A DNA stretch of 64,000 nucleotides, taken from Membranipora membranacea. Its lineage: Eukaryota > Bryozoa > Gymnolaemata > Cheilostomatida > Membraniporidae. Positions 43,101-55,700 of this stretch are shown piece by piece. The notes below the pieces were generated by a model. That model worked only from the letters and a program-made list of their open reading frames with translations, did no database searches and had not been told where the DNA came from. Where the stretch lies: positions 1,922,001 through 1,986,000 of the forward strand of contig OU612065.1 in assembly GCA_914767715.1 (NCBI GenBank). The letters are read 5' to 3'. The first letter of the stretch is position 1. Every line of letters begins with the position of its first letter. A program made the translations under genes and the position numbers.

Positions 43101-44979
43101 ATTAGAGTTATCCCCTCCATTTTTTTTAAGTTTAAAAATTTAATTTCTCTTCAACTGACAAGCTTAGAGGTGTAGAACTAAGACGTAATATTGACACAAC
43201 CTATCTTCACATATAAATGCTGCCAAATTGTTGCCCACTTCAGTTATAATGAACTGAACGATAGCTTTTCGTTAATTCAGGACTATAACCCTGGATAACT
43301 TTCTAACTGGCAGACTGAGAGGTGTAGAAACCAGATATTTGAAATCAGCATAAAATTCTGATCTAGAAAAATTTAATTCCGAATTGCCCCCATTTCGTTA
43401 AAGTAAACACCTTTTTTTGAGCGCTTATAGCTAGGTGTCTTCTGGACAATTTAGCCAGGAAGAAAGGATCACAGGTGGACTTATATTTGCTATATGTTGC
43501 CCTTTGTTTTTCTACCAGTTTTTTGGTGCGCTTGTTGAACCACGGGGGTTGGTCAGGCGATTGAACATTCACAGTTTTTGTAGGTACTGAGACCTCGATA
43601 GCCTTTCTAAAGGTTGATTCAAATAATGACTACATATTTTCAACATTGTACATGTCAGAAAGACGTGATTCTACGTCTCCCATGAGTTGTTCAAACTTTT
43701 CTACATCAACCTCCCTAAAGAGCCTTATTTCTTTGGGTTTAGAGCAAAGCGGTAATTTGGATTGCACAGTCACTTTTGTACATATTACCGCGGTGACTAC
43801 GAAATGGTCGCTTAGACCCGGGATAATGACTTGAGTCTCTAGCACAGACGATGGATCACTAACGCATAGCAGATCCAGTGTGTTACCATGCACATGTGTG
43901 GGTTCACATACAGTTTGTGTGAGATCGTTCTCAGCTAGGATATCCAAAAATTGTTGATGGATATGTTTGTATGGCGTTTGTGCTTTGATACGATTTGTTT
44001 CCCAGTCTATTCCTGGAAGATTTATATCCCCCGCGACTATAGTAAGACATTCTGGGTGCTGCCGTAGCAACTTCGTGATTATATCATCAACGCCATTAAG
44101 ATCATTAGATATGTGCGGTCTATAGTAGCAGCAGATGATCAGCCCAGGGTCTATTTTACCTACAACCATCTCGTGATTGCCTGTATCACACTGAAGTTCA
44201 TATGGTTCATATATACTTTTCACACCTACAAGGACACCCCCACCCCGACCATTTCTATCTTTACGGAAGATTGTCATTAATGGAGATTCAATTATTGATT
44301 GCGAATTGATTGTCTGATCGAGATGTGTTTCCGTGAGGCAGATAATGTCAAAGTCAGTAGTTAGTGTGGTGATATCTGTGGTTTTGCATTTGGCTGACCG
44401 TGTGTTCGCTAGAAACAGGCTTAGTTGGTTGAGCTGTTGAGCTCCTGCTGTACAGGTTTCAATTTCTCCCATTCCCCCGAGGATTGATTATTTTGTTCTA
44501 TTGCCATATTTCTGATTCTATACTCATGCTCATCGTTTTTGATTTTGAGTTGCTTTATGGTTTGCCTTAGTTGGTACTCTTGCTCTCTCACCTTATTACT
44601 CTTGTCAAGCCCACAGAATAGTCAGGGTGAGGGGTAGTTGAGACTGAGAGGGAAACAAATTAACAATCATCAAGGCTAGATGTAACTGTGTCTACTGTAA
44701 ATTACCCTATCTACCAATATCATGATGATTGTAACTGGAACATGTATTAATGCTTTCAGTAGTGCCCAACAACTGGGACAATAATTATTAATCACATTAT
44801 ATTTATTATTGAATTGATGATGGAGGAATATTTGATTGAATGAGAAAGAAATGAAACAAATGAATACTTACCTTTTCCAATGTCTTGACAAACTGATTTA
44901 ATTGTTGAATCGGTAACTGTGATATATCAAGAACCTGCTGATCTCCAGCACCGGCTGCTTGAGATTTGCTTGATGCCAT
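37180..44979 (-). CDS. PFDN5: Prefoldin subunit 5
   Basis: Five exons, in coding order: 44979-44872, 38942-38808, 38458-38384, 37636-37531, 37259-37180, giving 167 residues (human 154). The protein starts MASSKSQAAGAGDQQ, then ISQLPIQQLNQFVKTLEK forms the first coiled-coil helix. The conserved MVPLTSS and LIDIGTGYYVEK strands of the beta hairpins follow, and YFKRKIDFISKQIEAIQPQL forms the second helix. Prefoldin is a cytosolic hexamer that passes unfolded actin and tubulin to the CCT chaperonin; subunit 5 is alpha-type, which fits the longer hairpin region. The C-terminus is a Gln/Ala-rich tail. The start has A at -3 and G at +4. Intron 1 is 5.9 kb and filled with transposons, unlike the other introns (0.3-0.75 kb). 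Confidence 0.95.
39826..41056 (-). mobile_element. Non-LTR retrotransposon, 3' part (RT remnants and tail)
   Basis: The minus strand continues the element that starts near 44.6 kb. From 41054 the frame holds the EN-RT linker (KPFYKYLRNKKKEQ), then jumps from a KNNKSPN motif straight to SLVTWSTKNIMPFNRTKC, so the catalytic core of the RT is deleted. YLGVVLQSDLKFKKH and the post-RT region follow. A TGA stop interrupts the frame at 40275-40277, and similarity then continues to about 39963 (RRKAHRISLLMRIL). The 3' end has a repeated TTGAGGTAAGAA tail (39826-39850), typical of CR1/L2-type elements. It is dead, and lies in prefoldin intron 1 in the same orientation as the gene. Confidence 0.8.
41052..43412. 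mobile_element. 2.35-kb TIR element inserted in the retrotransposon
   Basis: The insert (41057-43407) is flanked by CACCT on both sides (41052-41056 and 43408-43412). Its ends are inverted: GTTTACTTTAACG near 41071 and CGTTAAAGTAAAC at 43396-43408. Inverted similarity continues inward, with GTTTCTACACCTCTCAGT at about 41148 matching its complement near 43315, and further around 41210-41265 versus 43065-43110. The right end additionally carries an internal tandem duplication of ~170 bp. No transposase was found, so it is non-autonomous. Removing it plus one CACCT restores a continuous retrotransposon frame. It also contains an AT microsatellite (42966-43025). Confidence 0.75.
43408..44640 (-). 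mobile_element. Non-LTR retrotransposon, 5' part (endonuclease domain)
   Basis: From 44472 the minus strand encodes an AP-type endonuclease: SLFLANTRSAKCKT, LTETHLD, then GRGGGVLVGV, VAGDINLPGIDW, and LSDHFVV with the catalytic Asp-His. A single TAG stop at 43630-43632 interrupts the frame, which resumes as PPWFNKRTKKLVEKQR, the EN-RT linker, up to the insertion point of the TIR element. Upstream, another frame (about 44600-44430) reads as a charged, coiled-coil-like segment (YQLRQTIKQLKIKND) and overlaps the endonuclease start, as the end of ORF1 would. The class is CR1/L2-like, but the clade is uncertain. Confidence 0.82.
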
Positions 44980-45963
44980 TATTATTTTGAAGATATAGAA
45001 ACCAGTTCAAAGTAAGAAAAAAAAACTTCTAGAGTTTGTAGTGATACAAAGGTAATCCTATGAAATTACCCAGATTTCATACTCAGGGTCGGAGTGCTGC
45101 TGCCCTGTTTTGCTCCTTAGCATAGAAAATATTGTCATACAGAAGACTGGTTATGTCAAGGCCACATTTGGTTGTAAAAATTATTTTGGGATTGTGTTCT
45201 CACTTCTCAATTACCTATTTCTATGAATGGCTTATAGCCTGTGTTGGCTCAGAGACTACACATTGGCTAGATGGCTTAGTAGTCGTGTGAACAGAAAATT
45301 CACAGTAGCCCTACCCTAGACTGCAGCTGACTGACAGGTTTCAAAATGAAGTTTGAAATGATATAGTTAAATGAGTTGAACGCGGATAGATATTCACCCA
45401 CTTATTGGGCCTGATCTGATAAGAATCTGATTTAGAATTATATGATGTGGGAGGTGCAGATGTACCGTATCAATCGGATGAAGAAAGCTCATGAGAACTG
45501 TAAGTCAACTAGTTTGGATGTGTATGTGTATTTAAAATATATGAGTATCAGTACAATGTTGCTTACTGACTAGAGAAAAATAAAAGCCGATATTTTACAT
45601 TAAAGGTAAGAACCTGAATCATATAAAAGATTAATGTCTAGTTATTTACAAGATATTTACAAAAAAATGAAATATAAAAACTCATCATAGCTTCTGTCAG
45701 ATTACTAAAGATCGCATTTGATTGAGGCTGATAAGCGAACAAGATATGACTCAAAATGAGTATGTTTATTGAAACTATGGAACTAGAAATTTGCATGGCT
45801 TGTTTGACGAGTGAAGATATTACAGATAACAATAGCCTAATTCTGACATATAAAGACCCCTATCCATCCTGTGACGTTACAGCCTAAGCCTTTTTGCTGA
45901 AACTACAAAGGAAATAACATTATTTGGTTATGTATTGTATTATTAATTCGAAGCGTTTCATAT

Positions 45964-45995
<32 letters not shown>

Positions 45996-46763
45996 ATCTA
46001 TCTATTAACTTACCAGTAATTTAGGCTGGTTATAAAAACAAAAGAACAAACTGTACCCATTTTCCTATGTGTCTGCAAAGTGTCTGCAAAATGTTTATTT
46101 TTTAAAACAAACTGCGTTAATCGCTTGCCATACCTGATCTACTGTTCCTAATATATAACCAATATAAGTCACCTAGTATTTCCCGCATATATAGAAGGCT
46201 CAGAAACTGTCCTATGTGCATCATCAGCACTTTGAGTGGGGACAAATCCCTAAACAAACTCCTTAAAAAATCATATTTGCCAATATACTTAGTAAAAAAC
46301 CTAGACAGATGATGCATTAGCCTTGAGGTACTTGGGGGTGTCGTTCAGTTGTGTAGTAGTCCAGGGTTTTGTATTGATAGCTTGATCAAGTTTTATCGGA
46401 TTTTTAACATTGTTCACAAAAAGCAGCTGAGCCTAAAGCAATTTACAAGTACATAATCCAATCGTAAAGGCGGTAAAAAGCGCAACACTTTTTCAGCCAG
46501 TGGTGTTGCAGTTCAATCACCTCACTAACCAAAAATGATGCTTGCTGGATAGAAGATCGATGCTTTCTTATCAGCAGCTTAATCACATATGTTGATATAT
46601 GTCTGATCACTGATGTCCTAACCACCTTAAGAGAAGTTCCAGGATTGTGAGCGTCAAATATATGTCTAGAGACAGCACGTGTCTATAAGATTACAAGGTA
46701 GTGCACCACAGATACCAAGCATTGTGAAGTTAGTTATAAAAACAATTTGTATTCTCATACTTC
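44980..46763. other. Region between prefoldin 5 start and CDCA7 end
   Basis: Holds the presumed prefoldin promoter (nothing definable), an AT microsatellite (about 45960-45996), a minus-strand AATAAA (TTTATT at 46094-46099) that could serve CDCA7 if its 3' UTR is long, and copy C of a dispersed repeat at 46292-46425. Confidence 0.5.
46292..46425. repeat. Dispersed repeat, copy C
   Basis: Shares the CCTAGAC start and a GATCAAGTTTTATCGGATTTTT stretch with copies at 9990-10210 and 12344-12510. It is truncated relative to them. Confidence 0.55.
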
Positions 46764-49700
46764 TTACCTCTGTAGGTATGAGGCACAATCCTCATAACCA
46801 TTCTCCCTGGCTAGATGTATGAGGATACCTGTAGCTCCTCGTCCAGCCTTACGTCGACAGAATGAGCAATTACATATACCGCGACAAGGGGGACAAATCC
46901 ACTTATCGTCTCGTAGTGTCAGCCTGGCATCCTCACCGTAACGGTTCTTGAGGCACGGTCCACAAAACTGCAATCAAATGCAATAGGATTTTATCATATA
47001 TATATAAAAAATCATACCTATGAATTTGATTGAACAGATCAAGGAGTCTCCAACTCCTAGGTCAGATTAGCTTTTAATACCAAATCTATTTAGCTATGAC
47101 CACACAGACTAGATTTGCAAAGGATAAATATAAATATAAAGCCAGTAAATTAACTTTGACGTTTGACAATATTTAAATTTATATATTTTACACATATTAC
47201 CTGGCCCCTCACTCCCATACATTCCTTATTACGGCATAGGGTCTTAGTATCAATTGTCTTTTGTCTGCATTGGTGACATGTTGACCCCTGAAATAAGATA
47301 AAAAACAGTACAGTGTTAAATGATTCACAGCTAAAGATGACTGAATGCTTATGCTGCTCTACAGAGAGCAGCTGCATCACTGTTTGATTTTTTTTTATAG
47401 ATTATATTATATTGCTTGCTTCTGAAAATGTGATTCCTGTACCAGAATTTCAATGTTTACCAAATTTTCACCTTATATTGTCTGACAATACTTAGAAGAC
47501 ACAGCTAATTGTGGATTTTCATGTGTCAGTGATTAGTATGAGCATGCAATGAGCTTATACTCTGCAATGGAAGAGGCTGATAATAAAAAAAGAAAGCTTG
47601 AACCATCACTACGTTAACTGAACAATATAATATATTATTTTCTCCCAGCTCAGCAGGTATTGCTAGATTTTCCCAAGGGGATCAGGTTGTAAATAACTAA
47701 ATAAACAGTATCTGTTAGTTAGTATGTACTGACATCACATTTAATTTGGGGAGGGGGGGAAGCCAACCTACTTAACTCCCAAGGACATTGCTGGTAATAT
47801 AAGGATACCATTTCCAAGTTAACAGACCAGACAAGTGATTAGATTAGTTTGTGAGTAACTCCTACCAGGACTTGATTATAGACTTTCTCTGAAGTTTTCT
47901 CAGCTACAGCCTCTATATCCTCATCTGTCACTTCTCCAATCTCCTGTTATAAATAAATATGCAGGCTAGACAACAGGGTTAGGTTCTCGATAATCCAAGA
48001 TTCCTCAATATTGTGTACGTCATTTGTTCATCAGTTTCCCTTTGAAAAGCTCAACCCAATGACGTGTCAATCATCTCACACTAATCATAATTCTTTGTGA
48101 TATTGCTGCCTGATTGCCTGGTCCTGGTAAATGATATCTAAATCATGTACAAGTCATTTCATCAGTTAACCTACAATGCGTTGTCTAGACTCACTGCTTC
48201 TCCCAATCCATCAAGTATGAGGGAAAACTTACCTTGTAAAGTCTCTGAACTCTGTGATGATGAGGTTCAGGCATCGGCTGCCAGTAATAATTATCAGACT
48301 CGTCCTCACTATCTGTATCATACAAAGTCATTCTGTCGTCATCACTGGTAACTTCATCTAAAGCTTTAGTGATATTCTCACTAAAGGATCGACAAAAACC
48401 AAACCTCACCATCATCTTCTGTAAATACAACATAAACATACGTGTGTCCTGATGTACTGTTAATCAATTGGGCAGTTTACTCCACAACACAAAACAAGTA
48501 ATGATACGCGTATGACAAGTGACAATATTCTACAAACTGATGGAGTGTATGTTGCGGTACACAAACTGATGGAGTGTATGTTGCGGTACACAAACTGATG
48601 GAGTGTATGTTGCGGTACACAATTTTCAAATGGTGCGTTTCTGTGTCTACTTTCTTTCACTGTTCTGCCTTTCAATAACAAAAAAACACAGATTCAGCGG
48701 AAGGCATGACAAAATTTAATTTGTGTTAGACTACCCAATTGTATATATGAGACATGCAAAACAAAAGCATCACTTGGCATATCAAAGAAGAATTGTGTTG
48801 ATGAGGAACTCTTATAACTGGTAATCATCCTGACAACCTAGAGCTTCACACGTACCCCGGGACTATCAGAGAAGAGAGATCCGATCCCAGAGTCAGGTGT
48901 ATGAGGTCGAGTTGTATCATCAGCGAGGTACTCAGGTCGAGCTGCTCGCCCAGGGTTACGCCTCGGTCTCCTCATCTCCCCTAACACTGCGGGCTGAGAG
49001 TGCCGTCTCATAGATGGAGACCTTTGTGGTCTCGGAGCCTTCCTAGCTGAATTTGGTCTGTTTTCTTTACCTGGTTTCCAGCCTTGAAGCTCTCCCATTA
49101 TCTTAGCTAACTACAAATATATAACAACCTCATAATCATAACACCACCTGGGGTACCGTCGTCATAGGCTTGGGGTAAGAAAAGGGTATAACACCTGGGG
49201 TACCGTCGTCATAGGCTTGGGGTAAGGAAAGGGTATAACACCTGGGGTACCGTCTTCAAAGGCTTGACGGTAAGGAAAGGGTGTAACACCTGGGGTACCG
49301 TCATAGGCTTGGGGTAAGGAAAGGGTATAACACCTGGGGTACCGTCGTCATAGGCTTGACGGTAAGGAAAGGGGGTAACACCTGGGGTACTGTCGTCATA
49401 GGCTTGGCGGTAAGGAAAGGGTGTAACACCTGGGGTAAAGTCGTCATAGGCTTGGCGGTAAGGAAAGGGTGTAACACCTGGGGTACCGTCGTCATAGGCT
49501 TGGCGGTAAGGAAAGGGTGTAACACCTGGGGTAAAGTCGTCATAGGCTTGGCGGTAAGGAAAGGGTATAACACCTGGGGTACCGTCGTCATAGGCTTGGC
49601 GGTAAGGAAAGGGTGTAACACCTGGGGTACCGTCGTCATAGGCTTGGCGGTAAGGAAAGGGTATAACACCTGGGGTACCGTCGTCATAGGCTTGGCGGTA

Positions 49701-52700
49701 AGGAAAGGGTGTAACACCTGGGGTATCGTCGTCATAGGCTTGGCGGTAAGGAAAGGGTGTAACACCTGGGGTATCGTCGTCATAGGCTTGGCGGTAAGGA
49801 AAGGGTATAACACCTGGGGTACCGTCGTCATAGGCTTGGCGGTAAGGAAAGGGTGTAACACCTGGGGTATCGTCGTCATAGGCTTGGCGGTAAGGAAAGG
49901 GTATAACACCTGGGGTACCGTCGTCATAGGCTTGGGGTAAGGAAAGGGTATAACACCTGGGGTACCGTCGTCATAGGCTTGGCGGTAAGGAAAGGGTGTA
50001 ACACCTGGGGTATCGTCGTCATAGGCTTGGCGGTAAGGAAAGGGTATAACACCTGGGGTACCGTCGTCATAGGCTTGGGGTAAGGAAAGGGTATAACACC
50101 TGGGGTACCGTCGTCATAGGCTTGGCGGTAAGGAAAGGGTGTAACACCTGGGGTATCGTCGTCATAGGCTTGGCGGTAAGGAAAGGGTATAACACCTGGG
50201 GTACCGTCGTCATAGGCTTGGCGGTAAGGAAAGGGTATAACACCTGGGGTACCGTCATCACAGGCTTGGCGGTAAGGAAAGGGTGTAACACCTGGGGTAC
50301 CGTCGTCATAGGCTTGGGGTAAGGAAAGGGTATAACACCTGGGGTACCGTCGTCATAGGCTTGACGGTAAGGAAAGGGTATAACACCTGGGGTACCGTCG
50401 TCATAGGCTTGGCGGTAAGGAAAGGGTGTAACACCTGGGGTACCGTCGTCATAGGCTTGGCTGTAAGGAAAGGGTGTAACACTTGGGGTACCGTCGTCAT
50501 AGGCTTGGCGGTAAGGAAAGGGTATAACACCTGGGGTAAAGTCGTCATAGGCTTGGCGGTAAGGAAAGGGTGTAACACCTGGGGTACCGTCGTCATAGGC
50601 TTGGGGTAAGGAAAGGGTATAACACCTGGGGTACCGTCGTCATAGGCTTGACGGTAAGGAAAGGGTGTAACACCTGGGGTACCGTCGTCATAGGCTTGGC
50701 TGTAAGGAAAGGGTATAACACCTGGGGTACCGTCGTCACAGGCTTGGCGGTAACGAAAGGGTGTAACACCTGGGGTACCGTCGTCATAGGCTTGGCGGTA
50801 AGGAAAGGGTATAACACCTGGGGTAAAGTCGTCATAGGCTTGGCGGTAAGGAAAGGGTGTAACACCTGGGGTACCGTCGTCATAGGCTTGGCGGTAAGGA
50901 AAGGGTGTAACACTTGGGGTACCGTCGTCATAGGCTTGGCTGTAAGGAAAGGGTGTAACACCTGGGGTACCGTTGTCATAGGCTTGGCGGTAAGGAAAGG
51001 GTATAACACCTGGGGTACCGTCGTCATAGGCTTGACGGTAAGGAAAGGGTATAACACCTGGGGTACCGTCGTCATAGGCTTGGGGTAAGGAAAGGGTATA
51101 ACACCTGGGGTACCGTCGTCATAGGCTTGCCGGTAAGGAAAGGGTGTAACACCTGGGGTACCGTCGTCATAGGCTTGACGGTAAGGAAAGGGTATAACAC
51201 CTGGGGTACCGTCGTCATAGGCTTGGCTGTAAGGAAAGGGTGTAACACCTGGGGTACCGTCGTCATAGGCTTGACGGTAAGGAAAGGGTATAACACCTGG
51301 GGTACCGTCGTCATAGGCTTGGGGTAAGGAAAGGGTATAACACCTGGGGTACCGTCGTCATAGGCTTGACGGTAAGGAAAGGGTGTAACACCTGGGGTAC
51401 CGTCGTCATAGGCTTGGCTGTAAGGAAAGGGTGTAACACCTGGGGTACCGTCGTCATAGGCTTGGGGTAAGGAAAGGGTATAACACCTGGGGTACCGTCG
51501 TCATAGGCTTGACGGTAAGGAAAGGGTGTAACACCTGGGGTACCGTCGTCATAGGCTTGACGGTAAGGAAAGGGTATAACACCTGGGGTACCGTCGTCAT
51601 AGGCTTGGGGTAAGGAAAGGGTATAACACCTGGGGTACCGTCGTCATAGGCTTGGGGTAAGGAAAGGGTATAACACCTGGGGTACCGTCGTCATAGGCTT
51701 GACGGTAAGGAAAGGGTATAACACCTGGGGTACCGTCGTCATAGGCTTGGGGTAAGGAAAGGGTATAACACCTGGGGTACCGTCGTCATAGGCTTGACGG
51801 TAAGGAAAGGGTGTAACACCTGGGGTACCATCGTCACAGGCTTGGCTGTAAGGAAAGGGTGTAACACCTGGGGTACCGTCGTCATAGGCTTGACGGTAAG
51901 GAAAGGGTATAACACCTGGGGTACCGTCGTCATAGGCTTGGCGGTAAGGAAAGGGTGTAACACTTGGGGTACCGTCGTCATAGGCTTGGCTGTAAGGAAA
52001 GGGTGTAACACCTGGGGTACCGTCGTCATAGGCTTGGGGTAAGGAAAGGGTATAACACCTGGGGTACCGTCGTCATAGGCTTGACGGTAAGGAAAGGGTG
52101 TAACACCTGGGGTACCGTCGTCATAGGCTTGGCTGTAAGGAAAGGGTGTAACACCTGGGGTACCGTCGTCATAGGCTTGACGGTAACGAAAGGGTGTAAC
52201 ACCTGGGGTACCGTCGTCATAGGCTTGGCTGTAAGGAAAGGGTGTAACACCTGGGGTACCGTCGTCATAGGCTTGACGGTAAGGAAAGGGTATAACACCT
52301 GGGGTACCGTCGTCATAGGCTTGGCTGTAAGGAAAGGGTGTAACACCTGGGGTACCGTCGTCATAGGCTTGGCGGTAAGGAAAGGGTGTAACACCTGGGG
52401 TACCGTCGTCATAGGCTTGACGGTAAGGAAAGGGTATAACACCTGGGGTACCGTCGTCATAGGCTTGGCTGTAAGGAAAGGGTGTAACACCTGGGGTACC
52501 GTCGTCATAGGCTTGGCTGTAAGGAAAGGGTGTAACACCTGGGGTACCGTCGTCATAGGCTTGACGGTAAGGAAAGGGTATAACACCTGGGGTACCGTCG
52601 TCATAGGCTTGGGGTAAGGAAAGGGTATAACACCTGGGGTACCGTCGTCATAGGCTTGACGGTAAGGAAAGGGTGTAACACCTGGGGTACCGTCGTCATA

Positions 52701-55700
52701 GGCTTGGCTGTAAGGAAAGGGTGTAACACCTGGGGTACCGTCGTCATAGGCTTGGGGTAAGGAAAGGGTATAACACCTGGGGTACCGTCGTCATAGGCTT
52801 GACGGTAAGGAAAGGGTGTAACACCTGGGGGTACCGTCGTCATAGGCTTGACGGTAAGGAAAGGGTATAACACCTGGGGTACCGTCGTCATAGGCTTGGG
52901 GTAAGGAAAGGGTATAACACCTGGGGTACCGTCGTCATAGGCTTGACGGTAAGGAAAGGGTATAACACCTGGGGTACCGTCGTCATAGGCTTGGGGTAAG
53001 GAAAGGGTATAACACCTGGGGTACCGTCGTCATAGGCTTGACGGTAAGGAAAGGGTGTAACACCTGGGGTACCATCGTCACAGGCTTGGCTGTAAGGAAA
53101 GGGTGTAACACCTGGGGTACCGTCGTCATAGGCTTGACGGTAAGGAAAGGGTATAACACCTGGGGTACCGTCGTCATAGGCTTGGCGGTAAGGAAAGGGT
53201 GTAACACCTGGGGTACCGTCGTCATAGGCTTGGCTGTAAGGAAAGGGTGTAACACCTGGGGTACCGTCGTCATAGGCTTGGGGTAAGGAAAGGGTATAAC
53301 ACCTGGGGTACCGTCGTCATAGGCTTGACGGTAAGGAAAGGGTGTAACACCTGGGGTACCGTCGTCATAGGCTTGGCTGTAAGGAAAGGGTGTAACACCT
53401 GGGGTACCGTCGTCATAGGCTTGACGGTAACGAAAGGGTGTAACACCTGGGGTACCGTCGTCATAGGCTTGGCTGTAAGGAAAGGGTGTAACACCTGGGG
53501 TACCGTCGTCATAGGCTTGACGGTAAGGAAAGGGTATAACACCTGGGGTACCGTCGTCATAGGCTTGGCTGTAAGGAAAGGGTGTAACACCTGGGGTACC
53601 GTCGTCATAGGCTTGACGGTAAGGAAAGGGTATAACACCTGGGGTACCGTCGTCATAGGCTTGGGGTAAGGAAAGGGTATAACACCTGGGGTACCGTCGT
53701 CATAGGCTTGACGGTAAGGAAAGGGTGTAACACCTGGGGTACCGTCGTCATAGGCTTGGCTGTAAGGAAAGGGTGTAACACCTGGGGTACCGTCGTCATA
53801 GGCTTGGGGTAAGGAAAGGGTATAACACCTGGGGTACCGTCGTCATAGGCTTGACGGTAAGGAAAGGGTGTAACACCTGGGGTACCGTCGTCATAGGCTT
53901 GACGGTAAGGAAAGGGTATAACACCTGGGGTACCGTCGTCATAGGCTTGGGGTAAGGAAAGGGTATAACACCTGGGGTACCGTCGTCATAGGCTTGGGGT
54001 AAGGAAAGGGTATAACACCTGGGGTACCGTCGTCATAGGCTTGACGGTAAGGAAAGGGTATAACACCTGGGGTACCGTCGTCATAGGCTTGGGGTAAGGA
54101 AAGGGTATAACACCTGGGGTACCGTCGTCATAGGCTTGACGGTAAGGAAAGGGTGTAACACCTGGGGTACCATCGTCACAGGCTTGGCTGTAAGGAAAGG
54201 GTGTAACACCTGGGGTACCGTCGTCATAGGCTTGACGGTAAGGAAAGGGTATAACACCTGGGGTACCGTCGTCATAGGCTTGGCGGTAAGGAAAGGGTGT
54301 AACACCTGGGGTACCGTCGTCATAGGCTTGGCGGTAAGGAAAGGGTGTAACACCTGGGGTACCGTCGTCATAGGCTTGACGGTAAGGAAAGGGTATAACA
54401 CCTGGGGTACCGTCGTCATAGGCTTGGCTGTAAGGAAAGGGTGTAACACTTGGGGTACCGTCGTCATAGGCTTGGCGGTAAGGAAAGGGTATAACACCTG
54501 GGGTAAAGTCGTCATAGGCTTGGCGGTAAGGAAAGGGTATAACACCTGGGGTACCGTCGTCATAGGCTTGGCGGTAAGGAAAGGGTGTAACACCTGGGGT
54601 ACCGTCGTCATAGGCTTGACGGTAAGGAAAGGGTATAACACCTGGGGTACCGTCGTCATAGGCTTGGCTGTAAGGAAAGGGTGTAACACTTGGGGTACCG
54701 TCGTCATAGGCTTGGCGGTAAGGAAAGGGTATAACACCTGGGGTAAAGTCGTCATAGGCTTGGCTGTAAGGAAAGGGTGTAACACCTGGGGTACCGTCGT
54801 CATAGGCTTGGGGTAAGGAAAGGGTATAACACCTGGGGTACCGTCGTCATAGGCTTGACGGTAAGGAAAGGGTGTAACACCTGGGGTACCGTCGTCATAG
54901 GCTTGGCTGTAAGGAAAGGGTGTAACACCTGGGGTACCGTCGTCATAGGCTTGACGGTAACGAAAGGGTGTAACACCTGGGGTACCGTCGTCATAGGCTT
55001 GGCTGTAAGGAAAGGGTGTAACACCTGGGGTACCGTCGTCATAGGCTTGGCGGTAAGGAAAGGGTATAACACCTGGGGTACCGTCGTCATAGGCTTGACG
55101 GTAAGGAAAGGGTGTAACACCTGGGGTACCGTCGTCATAGGCTTGACGGTAAGGAAAGGGTGTAACACCTGGGGTACCGTCGTCATAGGCTTGGCGGTAA
55201 GGAAAGGGTATAACACCTGGGGTACCGTCGTCATAGGCTTGGCTGTAAGGAAAGGGTATAACACCTGGGGTACCGTCGTCATAGGCTCGGCTGTAAGGAA
55301 AGGGTGTAACACCTGGGGTACCGTCGTCATAGGCTTGGCGGTAAGGAAAGGGTGTAACACCTGGGGTACCGTCGTCATAGGCTTGGCGGTAAGGAAAGGG
55401 TATAACACCTGGGGTACCGTCGTCATAGGCTTGGCTGTAAGGAAAGGGTATAACACCTGGGGTACCGTCGTCATAGGCTCGGCTGTAAGGAAAGGGTGTA
55501 ACACCTGGGGTACCGTCGTCATAGGCTTGGCGGTAAGGAAAGGGTATAACACCTGGGGTACCGTCGTCATAGGCTTGGCTGTAAGGAAAGGGTATAACAC
55601 CTGGGGTACCGTCGTCATAGGCTCGGCTGTAAGGAAAGGGTGTAACACCTGGGGTACCGTCGTCATAGGCTTGGCTGTAAGGAAAGGGTGTAACACCTGG

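Noticed and set aside
46764-46769. Donor-like AG|GTAAGA at the CDCA7 stop codon
   Set aside because: The family ends within a few residues to about 15 residues of this point and no plausible downstream exon was seen, so TAA is kept as the stop.
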